Origin: QHWF01 sp036848175 | GTDB taxonomy: Bacteria; Acidobacteriota; Vicinamibacteria; Vicinamibacterales; CAVVIG01 | DNA: 64,000 nucleotides | Direction: 5' to 3' | Assembly: GCA_036848175.1 (NCBI GenBank) | Contig: DAIUKO010000002.1 | Coordinates: 21,564-85,563, forward strand | Shown: positions 26,762 through 35,289 of the stretch, one piece after another | Layout of the letters: each line of letters begins with the position of its first letter | Numbering within the stretch: the stretch's first letter is position 1 | Position numbers and translations under genes: made by a program | Notes under the pieces: model-generated | What the model was told of the DNA's origin: nothing | What the model saw: the letters and a program-made list of their open reading frames with translations, nothing else | Database searches by the model: none

Positions 26762-27346
26762 ATGGGATTCCTGATTCTGGCGGCGTACTTGATCGGGTCG
26801 ATTCCCTTCGCGCTGCTGCTCGCGCGGCGATGGGGCGCGAGCGATCTCCGCCGCGTGGGCAGCGGCAATCTCGGCGCGGCCAACGTGATGCGGACGAGCG
26901 GCATCACCGCCGGCATCCTGGTGGCGATTCTCGACATCACCAAAGGCGCGGCCAGCGTCATGCTCGCGGCCCGTTTGAGCGGCAACGCCGCCGCGCCGGC
27001 GGCGGCAGGACTGGCCGCGATCGTCGGCCACATCTATCCGATCTGGCTGCGCTTTCGCGGCGGCAAAGGCGTCGCCACGGCGTGCGGCGTCTTTTCGGTC
27101 CTCACGCCGCTGGCGATTCCACCGGCGCTCGCCATCTTCCTGATCACCGTCACGCTGACGAAGTACATCTCCCTCGGATCGCTTCTCGCGACGATCGCGC
27201 TGCCGCCGATCGCCTATGCGCTCGGCAGCGAGGCCGCGGCTGTCGTCGCGGCATGTCTCGCGGCCACGATCATCGTCTTCCGGCATCGATCGAACCTCGT
27301 CCGGCTGCGCATGGGCACCGAGCGCCGGCTCGGAGCGCGTGTGTGA
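26762..27346 (+). CDS. plsY: Acyl-phosphate:glycerol-3-phosphate acyltransferase PlsY
   Basis: PlsY transfers the acyl group of acyl-phosphate to glycerol-3-phosphate, the first step of phospholipid synthesis in most bacteria. The 194-residue polytopic protein has the family blocks YLIGSIPFALL, RRVGSGNLGAANVMRT, LDITKGA, GHIYPIWLRFRGGKGVATACG and, near the C-terminus, FRHRSNLVRLRMGTE. Its stop overlaps the gpsA start (GTGA), matching the metabolic order: gpsA makes the acceptor that plsY uses. Confidence 0.96.
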   Translation: MGFLILAAYLIGSIPFALLLARRWGASDLRRVGSGNLGAANVMRTSGITAGILVAILDITKGAASVMLAARLSGNAAAPAAAGLAAIVGHIYPIWLRFRGGKGVATACGVFSVLTPLAIPPALAIFLITVTLTKYISLGSLLATIALPPIAYALGSEAAAVVAACLAATIIVFRHRSNLVRLRMGTERRLGARV

Positions 27347-28368
27347 TCGACGAGAGAGTCGACGCCTTGCGTGCGGTGACCATCCTCGGCGCCGGCAGTT
27401 GGGGAACCGCGCTGGCCGTTCATCTCGGACGCGTCGGCCACGACGTCCGGCTGTGGGCGCGCGACGAGGTGCTGGCGCGTGAGATGGAGACGCGTCGGGC
27501 GAATGCGATCTATTTGCCGAACGTCACGTTGCCGCCAAGCGTGTCGGTGACGCCGTCGATCGCCGATGCCCTGCGAGCAACGGGGCTCGTCGTTGTCGCG
27601 ATTCCATCCCACGGCTGCCGCGCCGTGATCACTGCCGCGGCGCCGCACATCGCCGCAGGCGCGGTGCTCGTCAGCTCGACGAAAGGACTCGAGGCCGAGA
27701 CGCTGCGTCGGATGTCCGAGGTCATCGCCGAGGAGGCGGGGCCGTCTCACCCGGTTGTCGTGCTGTCGGGGCCGAGCTTTGCCGCTGAAGTCGCACAGCA
27801 ACTGCCGACGGCGGTGCTGGCCGCGTCATCCGACGCCCAGGCGATGGCGCTGGTGCAGGCCGAGTTTCGCGGCCCGTACTTTCGCCTCTACGGCAGCGAC
27901 GACGTGATCGGCGTCGAGATCGGCGGCGCGCTCAAGAACATCATCGCGATTGCCGCCGGCGTCGTCGAAGGCCTCGGTCTCGGTCACAACGCGCTGGCGG
28001 CGCTCATCACCCGTGGTCTCGCCGAGCTCACGCGGCTCGCGTGCGCGGCCGGCGGCCGGCGCGAAACGCTCGCGGGATTGAGCGGGCTCGGCGATCTCGT
28101 GCTCACGTGTACCGGTAATCTGAGCCGGAACCGGCACGTCGGCATCGAGCTGGCCCGCGGCCGTCGTCTCGCCGACATCCTGGCGGGCATGAAAATGATC
28201 GCCGAAGGTGTGCGGACCACGGGCGCCGCGCTCGCACTCGGCGAGCGCTACGGCGTAGAGCTCCCGATCGCGACGCAAATGGGCGAGGTGCTGGCCGGCC
28301 GCGTCGACGTGCGCACGGCCATCGAAACGCTGATGCTGCGGCGCCAGCGGGCCGAGCATGAAGTGTAA
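27343..28368 (+). CDS. gpsA: Glycerol-3-phosphate dehydrogenase [NAD(P)+]
   Basis: GpsA makes sn-glycerol-3-phosphate from dihydroxyacetone phosphate. The 341-residue protein has the nucleotide motif ILGAGSWGTALAVHLGR, the conserved SSTKGLE, LSGPSFAAEVA, EIGGALKNIIAIAAG (with the catalytic Lys) and GLSGLGDLVLTCTGNLSRN. GTG 27343 overlaps the plsY stop; GTG 27376 is also possible because the family usually begins just before the Rossmann strand. Its TAA stop lies inside the -10 element of ftsY. Confidence 0.96.
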   Translation: MIDERVDALRAVTILGAGSWGTALAVHLGRVGHDVRLWARDEVLAREMETRRANAIYLPNVTLPPSVSVTPSIADALRATGLVVVAIPSHGCRAVITAAAPHIAAGAVLVSSTKGLEAETLRRMSEVIAEEAGPSHPVVVLSGPSFAAEVAQQLPTAVLAASSDAQAMALVQAEFRGPYFRLYGSDDVIGVEIGGALKNIIAIAAGVVEGLGLGHNALAALITRGLAELTRLACAAGGRRETLAGLSGLGDLVLTCTGNLSRNRHVGIELARGRRLADILAGMKMIAEGVRTTGAALALGERYGVELPIATQMGEVLAGRVDVRTAIETLMLRRQRAEHEV

Positions 28369-28371
28369 GAT
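28366..28371 (+). promoter_or_regulatory. TAAGAT -10 before ftsY (leaderless type)
   Basis: TAAGAT overlaps the gpsA stop and lies 7 nt before the ftsY ATG (28379). Transcription from it would start at or within two bases of the ATG. No matching -35 is evident. Confidence 0.35.
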
Positions 28372-28378
28372 CGGCCGA

Positions 28379-29302
28379 ATGGGTTTCCTCGGCCGCATTC
28401 GCGACGGCCTCTCGCGCACCAAACAACAGATCGTCGAACGCTTCGACGACATCGTCCGCCTCGCTGATGAGCCGCAGCGGCGATCGCGGGCCATCGACGT
28501 CGAAACCGTCGACGCGCTCGAGGAACTGCTCATTTCCGCCGACATCGGCGTCGCCGCGACGGATCGCATCATCGCGGCGGTGAAGTCGCGTCCGCCGAAC
28601 GGCGCGAGTCTGCGCGATCTCGTCAAGGGGGAGATTCACGGCGTGTTCGCGTCCGTCGATCGCCCCGTCACGGTTGGGCAGCATCCAAAGGTCACGTTGA
28701 TCGTCGGCGTCAACGGCACCGGCAAGACGACGACGGTCGGGAAACTCGCGAATCTCTTGAAAGCCGAAGGCCAGATGCCGCTCATCTGCGCGGCCGACAC
28801 GTTTCGCGCCGCCGCCGTCGAGCAGCTCGAGATCTGGGCCAAGCGCGCTGGCGTCGACATGATCCGCGCGAAGGAGGGCTCGGATCCGGCGGCTGTCGTG
28901 TTCGATGCGATTTCGTCGGGAAAGGCCAAAGGGCGCGATCCGATCCTCGTCGACACCGCCGGCCGCCTGCACACGCGCGTCAACTTGATGAACGAGCTCG
29001 ACAAGATCCGCCGGATCGCGTCGCGCGAAGTGCCGGGCGCGCCCCAGGAAGTGTTGCTCGTGCTCGATGCGACGGTCGGCCAGAACGGCGTGACCCAGGC
29101 ACGCGAATTCATGGGCGCTGCCGGCGTGAACGGCATCGTGTTGACCAAGCTCGATGGTACGGCAAAGGGCGGCGTCGCGGTCGCGATCGCCCACGATCTC
29201 AAGCTGCCGATCCGCTACGTCGGCGTGGGCGAGGGGATCGACGACCTCGTCCCCTTCGACGCCAACGAGTACGTCGATGGTTTGTTCGAAGAGACATGGT
29301 AG
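28379..29302 (+). CDS. ftsY: Signal recognition particle receptor FtsY
   Basis: FtsY docks SRP-ribosome complexes at the membrane. The 307-residue protein shows the short N-terminal helix (GFLGRIRDGLSRTKQQI), the NG domain with G1 LIVGVNGTGKTTT, DTFRAAAVEQLE, DTAGRLHT, LTKLDGTAKGG and the closing GVGEGIDDLVPFDA. The acidic A-domain is absent, as in many bacteria. ATG 28379 fits better than ATG 28358, which would overlap gpsA. Its partner ffh lies 3.4 kb downstream at 32749. Confidence 0.95.
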   Translation: MGFLGRIRDGLSRTKQQIVERFDDIVRLADEPQRRSRAIDVETVDALEELLISADIGVAATDRIIAAVKSRPPNGASLRDLVKGEIHGVFASVDRPVTVGQHPKVTLIVGVNGTGKTTTVGKLANLLKAEGQMPLICAADTFRAAAVEQLEIWAKRAGVDMIRAKEGSDPAAVVFDAISSGKAKGRDPILVDTAGRLHTRVNLMNELDKIRRIASREVPGAPQEVLLVLDATVGQNGVTQAREFMGAAGVNGIVLTKLDGTAKGGVAVAIAHDLKLPIRYVGVGEGIDDLVPFDANEYVDGLFEETW

Positions 29303-30402
29303 CGACTGCGGCCAATCCTGCGCGCGATCACCAGTACATGGACCGCGCGCTGTTTCATGCCGCGCGCGGCCGCGGCCGGACGAGGCCGAACCCTCTGGTC
29401 GGCGCGGTCGTCGTGTCGCCGGAGGGCGTCATCGTCGGCACCGGCTATCACGCCCGCGCAGGAGAACCACATGCGGAAGTCCGGGCGCTGGCTGAAGCCG
29501 GCGAACGCGCGCAAGGCTCGACGTTGTATTGCACGCTCGAGCCATGCTGTCACCACGGGCGCACAGGTCCGTGCGTGGTTCGCATCGTCGAGAGCCGGAT
29601 CGCCCGCGTCGTCGCGTCGGTGGAGGATCCGAATCCGCTGGTGCGAGGCCAGGGGTTTGCGTTCCTGCGCGCGCACGGCCTCACGGTCGACGTCGGCGTC
29701 TGCGCCGACCGCGCGATCGATCTCAATCAGCCGTTCTTCACGCTCATGCGCGAGCATCGGCCGTTCGTGATCCTGAAGGCGGCGACGAGCCTGGACGGCC
29801 GCATCGCCGAATCGCCGGGCCGGCGGACGCAGCTCAGCTCGGCGCCGGCAAACCGTCACGTGCACTGCTTCCGGGCCGAGGTCGACGCCATCGGCGTCGG
29901 CAGCGGGACAGTACTCATCGACGATCCGGAATTGACGGCGCGCGGCGTCTATCGCGAGGATCCGCTCTGCCGAATCGTGTTCGACCGCAGCCTGCGGACG
30001 CCGCCGTCGGCACGCATGCACTCGACAGGCGTGGATTCGCCTGTCATCATCGTGACCACGGCTGAGGCGGCGAGCCGGACGGAACTGCGGAGGCCGCTCG
30101 AGGATGCGGGGGTGGAGATCGAGGTCGCGCGCGACGGCACCTTCCGCGCCGCGCTCGAACGGTTGGCCGCGCGCGACATCGGATCGCTGATGCTCGAGGG
30201 CGGCGCCGCGCTGCACTGCGCCGCGTGGGACGAAGGACTCGTCGATTTCGTCAGCCTCTACGTCACGCCGCACGTCCTCGGCGCCGCCGGCGTGGAACTG
30301 CTGCGCTCACGATCGTTCTCGACCTCCGCGCTGCACAAGCTCGTCGTGGCGCCGCTCGGTCCCGACGTGCTGATTGAAGGGTATGTTCACAGGCCTCATT
30401 GA
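29296..30402 (+). CDS. ribD: Bifunctional deaminase/reductase RibD
   Basis: RibD performs the second and third steps of riboflavin synthesis. The 368-residue protein has the deaminase zinc motif (HAEVRALAEAGERA with CTLEPCCHHGRTGPC) and then the reductase domain (LKAATSLDGRIAESPG, IGVGSGTVLIDDPELT, LMLEGGAALHCAAW). The start overlaps the ftsY stop by 7 nt, an unusual junction of an SRP gene with riboflavin genes. It is followed by ribE and ribBA with overlaps. Confidence 0.95.
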   Translation: MVATAANPARDHQYMDRALFHAARGRGRTRPNPLVGAVVVSPEGVIVGTGYHARAGEPHAEVRALAEAGERAQGSTLYCTLEPCCHHGRTGPCVVRIVESRIARVVASVEDPNPLVRGQGFAFLRAHGLTVDVGVCADRAIDLNQPFFTLMREHRPFVILKAATSLDGRIAESPGRRTQLSSAPANRHVHCFRAEVDAIGVGSGTVLIDDPELTARGVYREDPLCRIVFDRSLRTPPSARMHSTGVDSPVIIVTTAEAASRTELRRPLEDAGVEIEVARDGTFRAALERLAARDIGSLMLEGGAALHCAAWDEGLVDFVSLYVTPHVLGAAGVELLRSRSFSTSALHKLVVAPLGPDVLIEGYVHRPH

Positions 30403-31009
30403 AGCGGTCGGCGAGCTCGTCGAGCGCAAACCGACGAGCGGCGGCTTCCGGCTGCGCATCGCGACGGCGATCGCGCCGGAGCTCGCCCCGGGCGACAGCA
30501 TCGCGGTGAACGGGGTGTGCCTGACCGTCATCCTGACTGAGGCCGACGAGCTGCACGCGGACGTCGGACCGGAGACGGTGCGCGTCACGACGCTCGGCGG
30601 GCTGCCGCGCGGGGGCCGCGTCAATCTCGAGCGGCCGCTTCGCGCCGACAGCCGCTTCGGCGGCCATTTCGTGCAGGGCCACGTCGACGCGATCGGGCAC
30701 ATCGAGGACCTCCGCGCCGACGCCGACTTTCACTGGATGACCGTGAGCTTTCCCCCGCATCTCGCGCCGTACATCGTCCACAAGGGATCGATCGCGGTCG
30801 ATGGCATCAGTCTGACCGTCGCCGGCCTCGGCGCCGATCGCTTCGACATCATGGTCGTGCCGTACACGATGACGCACACCAACATCGGCGGCGCGCAAAT
30901 CAGGGACCGCGTCAACCTCGAATGCGATATGGTCGGGAAATACGTCGTGCGGGCGGCGGAGCTCGCCGGCCTCACGCTCAGTGTGGGCAGACATGAAACG
31001 ACGCATTGA
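30383..31009 (+). CDS. ribE: Riboflavin synthase, alpha chain
   Basis: Converts two 6,7-dimethyl-8-ribityllumazine molecules to riboflavin plus pyrimidine. The 208-residue protein has the classic MFTGLIEAVGEL start, two internal lumazine-binding repeats (VNGVCLTV and DGISLTV), the GGHFVQGHVD motif and the final NLECDMVGKYVVR. The start (ATG 30383, with GAAGG 3 nt before) lies inside the ribD 3' end. Typical length. Confidence 0.95.
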   Translation: MFTGLIEAVGELVERKPTSGGFRLRIATAIAPELAPGDSIAVNGVCLTVILTEADELHADVGPETVRVTTLGGLPRGGRVNLERPLRADSRFGGHFVQGHVDAIGHIEDLRADADFHWMTVSFPPHLAPYIVHKGSIAVDGISLTVAGLGADRFDIMVVPYTMTHTNIGGAQIRDRVNLECDMVGKYVVRAAELAGLTLSVGRHETTH

Positions 31010-32240
31010 AATCGCCAAGGGCCTGCGCAAGAAGGCGTCGCCGTTCGCCAGCATCGAAGACGCGGTCGCCGCCATCCGCGACGGCCGGATGATCATCGTC
31101 GTCGACGACGAGGATCGCGAGAACGAAGGCGATCTGACGATCGCGGCCGAGAAGATCACGCCCGAGGCGATCAACTTCATGGCCCGCCACGGACGCGGGC
31201 TGATCTGCCTGTCGATGACGCCCGAGCGCATCGACGAGCTCGAAATCCCGCTGATGGTCTCGCAAAACACGTCGCGGTTCGAGACCGGTTTCTGCGTGAC
31301 GATCGAAGCGAAGGGGCGCACGACCACCGGCATCTCCGCCGCCGACCGCGCGGCGACGGTACTGACCGCCCTCGATCCCGCCACGCGGCCGTCGGATCTG
31401 GCGCGGCCGGGACACATGTTTCCGCTGCGCTCGCGGACGGGCGGCGTACTCGTTCGCACCGGTCAGACCGAAGCAGCCGTGGACCTGGCGCGCATCGCCG
31501 GCCTCTATCCCGCCGGCGTCATCTGCGAGGTGATGAACGAAGACGGAACGATGGCGCGCGTGCCGCAGCTGGCGCGCTTCGCGAAGCGCCACGGCCTGCT
31601 GATGATCACCATCGCGGATCTGATCAAGTACCGCATTCGCACCGAATCGCTCGTCAAGCGCGTCGCCTCCGCGAAGCTGCCGACGCGCTACGGCGAGTTT
31701 CAGGTGCACGTGTTCGAGAACCAGGTGGACGAGCAGGAGCACGTCGCGCTCGTCTGCGGAGAGATCGGCGACGGTCAGAACGTGCTGGTTCGCGTCCATT
31801 CGTCGTGCCTGACCGGCGACGTGCTGCACTCGGTCCGCTGCGACTGCGGCGCGCAGCGCGACGCCGCGATGCAGCGGATCGCCGCGGAGGGCCGCGGTGT
31901 CCTCCTCTATCTCAATCAGGAAGGACGCGGCATCGGCCTCGCGAACAAGATCCGCGCCTACGAGCTGCAGGACGAAGGGTTCGACACCGTCGAAGCCAAC
32001 GAGCAGCTCGGCTTCAAGGCCGATCAGCGCGACTACGGCATGGGCGTCCAGATTCTCCGCGAGCTCGGCATCCGCTCGATGCGGTTGTTGAGCAACAACC
32101 CGCGCAAGCTCGTGGGCATTCGCGGGTACGGCTTGTCGGTCAGCGAGTGGCTACCGCTCGAGATCCCCGCATCGGAGTCGACGCGGCGATATTTGAAGAC
32201 GAAGAAAGAGAAGCTCGGACACAAGCTCTCGTCGGTCTAG
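30993..32240 (+). CDS. ribBA: Bifunctional DHBP synthase / GTP cyclohydrolase II
   Basis: RibBA makes 3,4-dihydroxy-2-butanone 4-phosphate and opens GTP. The 415-residue protein has the RibB domain (VVDDEDRENEGDLTIAAEKITPEAINFM, GRTTTGISAADRAAT, RPGHMFPLR, TEAAVDLARIAG, AGVICEVMNEDGTMARV) and the RibA domain (RVHSSCLTGDVLHSVRCDCGAQ with the zinc cysteines, NQEGRGIGLANKIRAYELQDEG and LLSNNPRK). ATG 30993 overlaps the ribE 3' end. The usual next gene, ribH, is missing: an orphan gene with its own promoter follows instead. Confidence 0.96.
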   Translation: MKRRIEIAKGLRKKASPFASIEDAVAAIRDGRMIIVVDDEDRENEGDLTIAAEKITPEAINFMARHGRGLICLSMTPERIDELEIPLMVSQNTSRFETGFCVTIEAKGRTTTGISAADRAATVLTALDPATRPSDLARPGHMFPLRSRTGGVLVRTGQTEAAVDLARIAGLYPAGVICEVMNEDGTMARVPQLARFAKRHGLLMITIADLIKYRIRTESLVKRVASAKLPTRYGEFQVHVFENQVDEQEHVALVCGEIGDGQNVLVRVHSSCLTGDVLHSVRCDCGAQRDAAMQRIAAEGRGVLLYLNQEGRGIGLANKIRAYELQDEGFDTVEANEQLGFKADQRDYGMGVQILRELGIRSMRLLSNNPRKLVGIRGYGLSVSEWLPLEIPASESTRRYLKTKKEKLGHKLSSV

Positions 32241-32301
32241 GTGGCTCGCTCGCTCGTGGGCGGCGCTGCGCGCCGTGGGGGTCGCTTCGGCCGTGGGTCG
32301 A

Positions 32302-32331
32302 TTGACAGTGCGGCGGTCCGTCTTCTACGAT
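32302..32331 (+). promoter_or_regulatory. Sigma-70 promoter, TTGACA-N18-TACGAT
   Basis: -35 TTGACA (32302-32307) and -10 TACGAT (32326-32331), 18 nt apart, upstream of the GTG at 32364. The same hexamers and spacing recur before ffh 386 nt downstream. Confidence 0.7.
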
Positions 32332-32363
32332 CTTGAATTGCATTTTTTCTGTAGAAGCTTGCT

Positions 32364-32687
32364 GTGAGTGTAAAAGGCCAACTCCGCGCGTGTCAGGACT
32401 TCCTCATGGTGGGGATGCGCTCGGTCGAGCGCTCCTCCTCGTCGAATTCCGAGGCCGGCAGGGTCCTGCGCGCCTGCCTCGACCTTGTTGAACAACTGGT
32501 CCGGTCATCCGAGAACGTGAAAGCGGCAGAGGTCGAAACGACGCTCGCCGTGTTGAATAAGGCGGCCGCGGAATTCTCGGCCGACGAAGCGTCAGCCACC
32601 GCCGTGGTTTCCGCCCTCCGCAATGCGGTCGGCCGCCTGCACGCCCTTCGCGACGAGATGAAAGGCGGCCAAGTCGCCCCTCGCTGA
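32364..32687 (+). CDS. Orphan 107-aa helical protein
   Basis: I do not recognise this protein. It is hydrophilic, without membrane segments, and mostly helical (RACQDFLMVGMRSVERS; AGRVLRACLDLVEQLVRSSENVKAAEVETTLAVLNKAAAEF; AVVSALRNAVGRLHALRDEM). A helical-bundle or adaptor role is imaginable but unsupported. It has its own TTGACA-N18-TACGAT promoter and a GTG start with a weak GAAG upstream. It lies between ribBA and ffh, where lumazine synthase is often found, but has no resemblance to it. Confidence 0.7.
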   Translation: MSVKGQLRACQDFLMVGMRSVERSSSSNSEAGRVLRACLDLVEQLVRSSENVKAAEVETTLAVLNKAAAEFSADEASATAVVSALRNAVGRLHALRDEMKGGQVAPR

Positions 32688-32717
32688 TTGACACCCCGTC
32701 AGCGCCTCAGCTACGAT
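32688..32717 (+). promoter_or_regulatory. ffh promoter, TTGACA-N18-TACGAT
   Basis: -35 TTGACA (32688-32693, overlapping the stop of the previous gene) and -10 TACGAT (32712-32717), 18 nt apart and identical in hexamers to the 32302 promoter. The mRNA leader before the ffh ATG is about 25 nt. Confidence 0.75.
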
Positions 32718-32748
32718 AAGCGTTTGCGTTAGAGCGGGTTAGCGCTCC

Positions 32749-34122
32749 ATGTTCGAGTCACTGAGCACACGTCTCCAGGACGTCTTCGCCAGTCTGCGCG
32801 GCCAGCCGCGCCTGACGCCCGAATCGATCGAGGCGGCGCTCCGTGAGATCCGTCTCGCGCTGCTCGAAGCCGACGTCAACTTCAAGGTCGTCAAGGCGTT
32901 CATCGATCGCGTCCGCGACCGCGCGATGGACGCGCTCAAAGAGAACGACATCCTGCGCACGCTGGCGCCGTCGCAGCAAGTCGTCAGAATCGTCCGCGAC
33001 GAAATGGTCGCGCTCTTCGGCAACGCCGAAGGCGGTCTGCAGCCGTCGACCAAACGGCTGCGGGTGATCCTGCTCCTCGGCCTGCAGGGCGCGGGCAAGA
33101 CGACGACGGCCGGGAAGCTCGGGAAGTGGCTGGTGAAGCAGGGGCGCCACCCGCTGCTCGTCTCGACCGACGTCAAGCGTCCGGCGGCCATTCAGCAGCT
33201 GAACGTCGTCGGACAGAAGGCGTCGATCCGCGTTCACGATCCGGTCGGCCAGATGGATCCGGTGGCGCGTGCGAAGGGAGCGGTCGCCGAGGCTTCGAAT
33301 CTTGGGTTCGATACGGTCATCGTCGACACCGCCGGCCGCCTGCACATCGACGACGAGTTGATGCACGAGCTCGTCGCGATCCAGCAGGCCACCGATCCGT
33401 CGGATCGGCTGTTCGTCGCCGACGCGATGACCGGACAGGACGCGATCAAGAGCGCCGGCGAATTCAACGCGCGCGTCGGCGTCACCGGGGTCGTGCTCAC
33501 GAAGCTCGACGGCGATGCGCGTGGAGGCGCCGCGTTGTCCGTCGTCTCGGTCGTCGGGGTGCCGATCGCCTTCGCCGGCAGCGGCGAGCGGCTCGAGGAT
33601 CTGGAGCCATTTCATCCCGAGCGCGTCGTCTCGCGCGTGCTGGGGATGGGTGACGTGCTGTCGCTCATCGAAAAGGCCGAAGCGGCGATCACCGAAGAAG
33701 ATGCGGAGCGGCTCGAAGAGAAGATTCGCGCCAACGAGTTCACGCTCGAGGACTTCCGCGATCAGCTCAAGATGATCAAGAAGATGGGGCCGCTCGAATC
33801 GATCATGGGGATGCTGCCCGGCTTCGGCAACATCAAGGCGCTCGCGGAGAACAAGCCCGATGAGAACCAGATGGCCCGGGTCGAGGCGATCATCTGCTCG
33901 ATGACCCCCGACGAGCGGCGCAAGCAGCACATCATCAACGGCAGCCGCCGCAAGCGGATCGCGAAGGGCAGTGGAACGTCGGTCGAAGAAGTGAATCGTC
34001 TGCTCAAGCAGTTCGTGCAGATGCAGAAGATGTTGAAGCAGCTCGGCGGGATGGCCGGGCTGTCCGGCGGCGGGAAGAAAGCCCGCCGCCAGGCGATGCA
34101 GATGCTGCGCAACCGCCGGTAG
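32749..34122 (+). CDS. ffh: Signal recognition particle protein Ffh
   Basis: Ffh binds 4.5S RNA and signal peptides, targeting ribosomes to FtsY. The 457-residue protein has the N domain (ESLSTRLQDVFASLRG), the GTPase G1 LLGLQGAGKTTTAGK, DTAGRLHID, LTKLDGDARGG, GERLEDLEPF, and the M domain with Met-rich helices (LKMIKKMGPLESIMGMLPG, MTPDERR, GSRRKRIAKGSGTSVEEVNRLLKQF). It heads the rpsP-khpA-rimM-trmD-rplS block. No 4.5S RNA gene is visible nearby. Confidence 0.97.
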   Translation: MFESLSTRLQDVFASLRGQPRLTPESIEAALREIRLALLEADVNFKVVKAFIDRVRDRAMDALKENDILRTLAPSQQVVRIVRDEMVALFGNAEGGLQPSTKRLRVILLLGLQGAGKTTTAGKLGKWLVKQGRHPLLVSTDVKRPAAIQQLNVVGQKASIRVHDPVGQMDPVARAKGAVAEASNLGFDTVIVDTAGRLHIDDELMHELVAIQQATDPSDRLFVADAMTGQDAIKSAGEFNARVGVTGVVLTKLDGDARGGAALSVVSVVGVPIAFAGSGERLEDLEPFHPERVVSRVLGMGDVLSLIEKAEAAITEEDAERLEEKIRANEFTLEDFRDQLKMIKKMGPLESIMGMLPGFGNIKALAENKPDENQMARVEAIICSMTPDERRKQHIINGSRRKRIAKGSGTSVEEVNRLLKQFVQMQKMLKQLGGMAGLSGGGKKARRQAMQMLRNRR

Positions 34123-34217
34123 CGGCGGTGGCTCGAAGCGGCGGCCCTTCCGGGGCGCCGGAGCGCAGCGAAACAGACGTTCGGGTACGAGTCCCGCGCG
34201 TCGATTAGGAGCGTCAG

Positions 34218-34499
34218 ATGGTCGTCATTCGTTTGCGTCGGGCCGGATCCAAGAAGCGCCCGTTCTTCCGCGTCGTCGTCACCGATTCGCGCACGGCGCG
34301 CGACAGCTCGTTCGTCGAAATCCTCGGACACTACAATCCGCGCACCAAGCCCGCGGTCGTGCACGTGGACAAGGAACGCGTCGATTTCTGGTTGAAGAAG
34401 GGCGCGGTGCCCTCCGATACGGTACGCACGCTCATCGAGCGTCATCTCACGCCGGCGCCGGCGCCCGCGCCCGCGGCGGCGGCGGCTGAGGCGAAGTAA
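34218..34499 (+). CDS. rpsP: 30S ribosomal protein S16
   Basis: S16 stabilises the 30S platform. The 93-residue protein begins MVVIRLRRAGSKKRPFFRVVV and has ILGHYNPR; the tail is Ala/Pro-rich (APAPAPAAAAAEAK), a common lineage-specific extension. AGGAG (34207-34211) lies 6 nt before the ATG. It begins the ribosome-maturation run rpsP-khpA-rimM-trmD-rplS. The 95 nt before it hold a degenerate GGCGGCCC hairpin. Confidence 0.97.
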   Translation: MVVIRLRRAGSKKRPFFRVVVTDSRTARDSSFVEILGHYNPRTKPAVVHVDKERVDFWLKKGAVPSDTVRTLIERHLTPAPAPAPAAAAAEAK

Positions 34500-34500
34500 C

Positions 34501-34746
34501 ATGCCGGGCGTTCGTGAAGTCGTCGAGGTGATGGCGAAGGCGCTCGCCGATCAGCCGGACGACGTTCGCGTGACCGAATCGCAGCACAAGCACGTCACGG
34601 TCATCGAGCTGTTCGTGTCGCCGCGCGATCTCGGGAAGTTGATCGGACGTCAAGGTCGAACCGCCGCCGCGCTGCGCACGCTGGCGTCGACGGCGGGGGA
34701 ACGTGAAGGCAAGCAGGTCACGCTGGAGATTCGCGAAGAACGATGA
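34501..34746 (+). CDS. khpA: KH-domain RNA-binding protein KhpA
   Basis: An 81-residue single KH domain with the signature GxxG loop (LIGRQGRTAAALRTL). KhpA-type proteins bind RNA and influence cell size and ribosome maturation; the gene often sits between rpsP and rimM, as here. ATG 34501 follows the rpsP stop by one base; its own stop overlaps the rimM ATG (ATGA). Confidence 0.93.
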   Translation: MPGVREVVEVMAKALADQPDDVRVTESQHKHVTVIELFVSPRDLGKLIGRQGRTAAALRTLASTAGEREGKQVTLEIREER

Positions 34747-35261
34747 TTCTGGTGGGACGGATTGCGCGGGCGCACGGTCTTCGCGGCCAGGTCATCGTGA
34801 ATCTTGAAACCGACTTTCCGGAGACGCGGTTTCAACCCGGCGCCGAACTGTTCATCGAGCGCGGCGGCGCGGTCAGCGCGCTGAGACTCACGACGGTCCG
34901 CTTTCACCGCGATCGTCCGGTGGTCGGCATCGAGGGCGTCACGACGATCAGCGAGGCCGAGGCGCTGGCCGGCTGCGAGCTGCGCGTTCCAGCCGATCGG
35001 CTTGCGCCGTTGCCGGCCGGGACCTTTTACCATCACGATCTCGTCGGCTGTCGCGTCGAGACCAGCGACGGCCGAACGGTGGGGATGGTCAGCGGCGTCG
35101 AAGGGACGATGACCGGCAGCCGGTTGGTGATCGACGGCGCGCGCGGCGAGATTCTGATCCCGTTGGCGAATGAGATCTGCCCGACGATCGACATCGAGAG
35201 AAAGCTGATCGTCGTCGATCCGCCGGAAGGACTGTTGGACTTGAACACGACGTCCGCCTGA
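34743..35261 (+). CDS. rimM: 16S rRNA processing protein RimM
   Basis: RimM aids assembly of the 30S head and binds S19. The 172-residue protein shows VGRIARAHGLRGQV at the start, a linker, then the PRC barrel (FYHHDLVGCRVETSDGRTVGMVSGV and LIPLANEICPTIDIERKLIVVDPPEGLLDL). Coupled to khpA by overlap and followed by trmD after 28 nt. Confidence 0.96.
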   Translation: MILVGRIARAHGLRGQVIVNLETDFPETRFQPGAELFIERGGAVSALRLTTVRFHRDRPVVGIEGVTTISEAEALAGCELRVPADRLAPLPAGTFYHHDLVGCRVETSDGRTVGMVSGVEGTMTGSRLVIDGARGEILIPLANEICPTIDIERKLIVVDPPEGLLDLNTTSA

Positions 35262-35289
35262 GGATCACGAGGCTCAGCCGGACCAAAGC

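Noticed and set aside
32241..32363. 4.5S RNA gene (ffs) near ffh
   Set aside because: The gap is a promoter region with no conserved GGAA tetraloop hairpin of suitable length.
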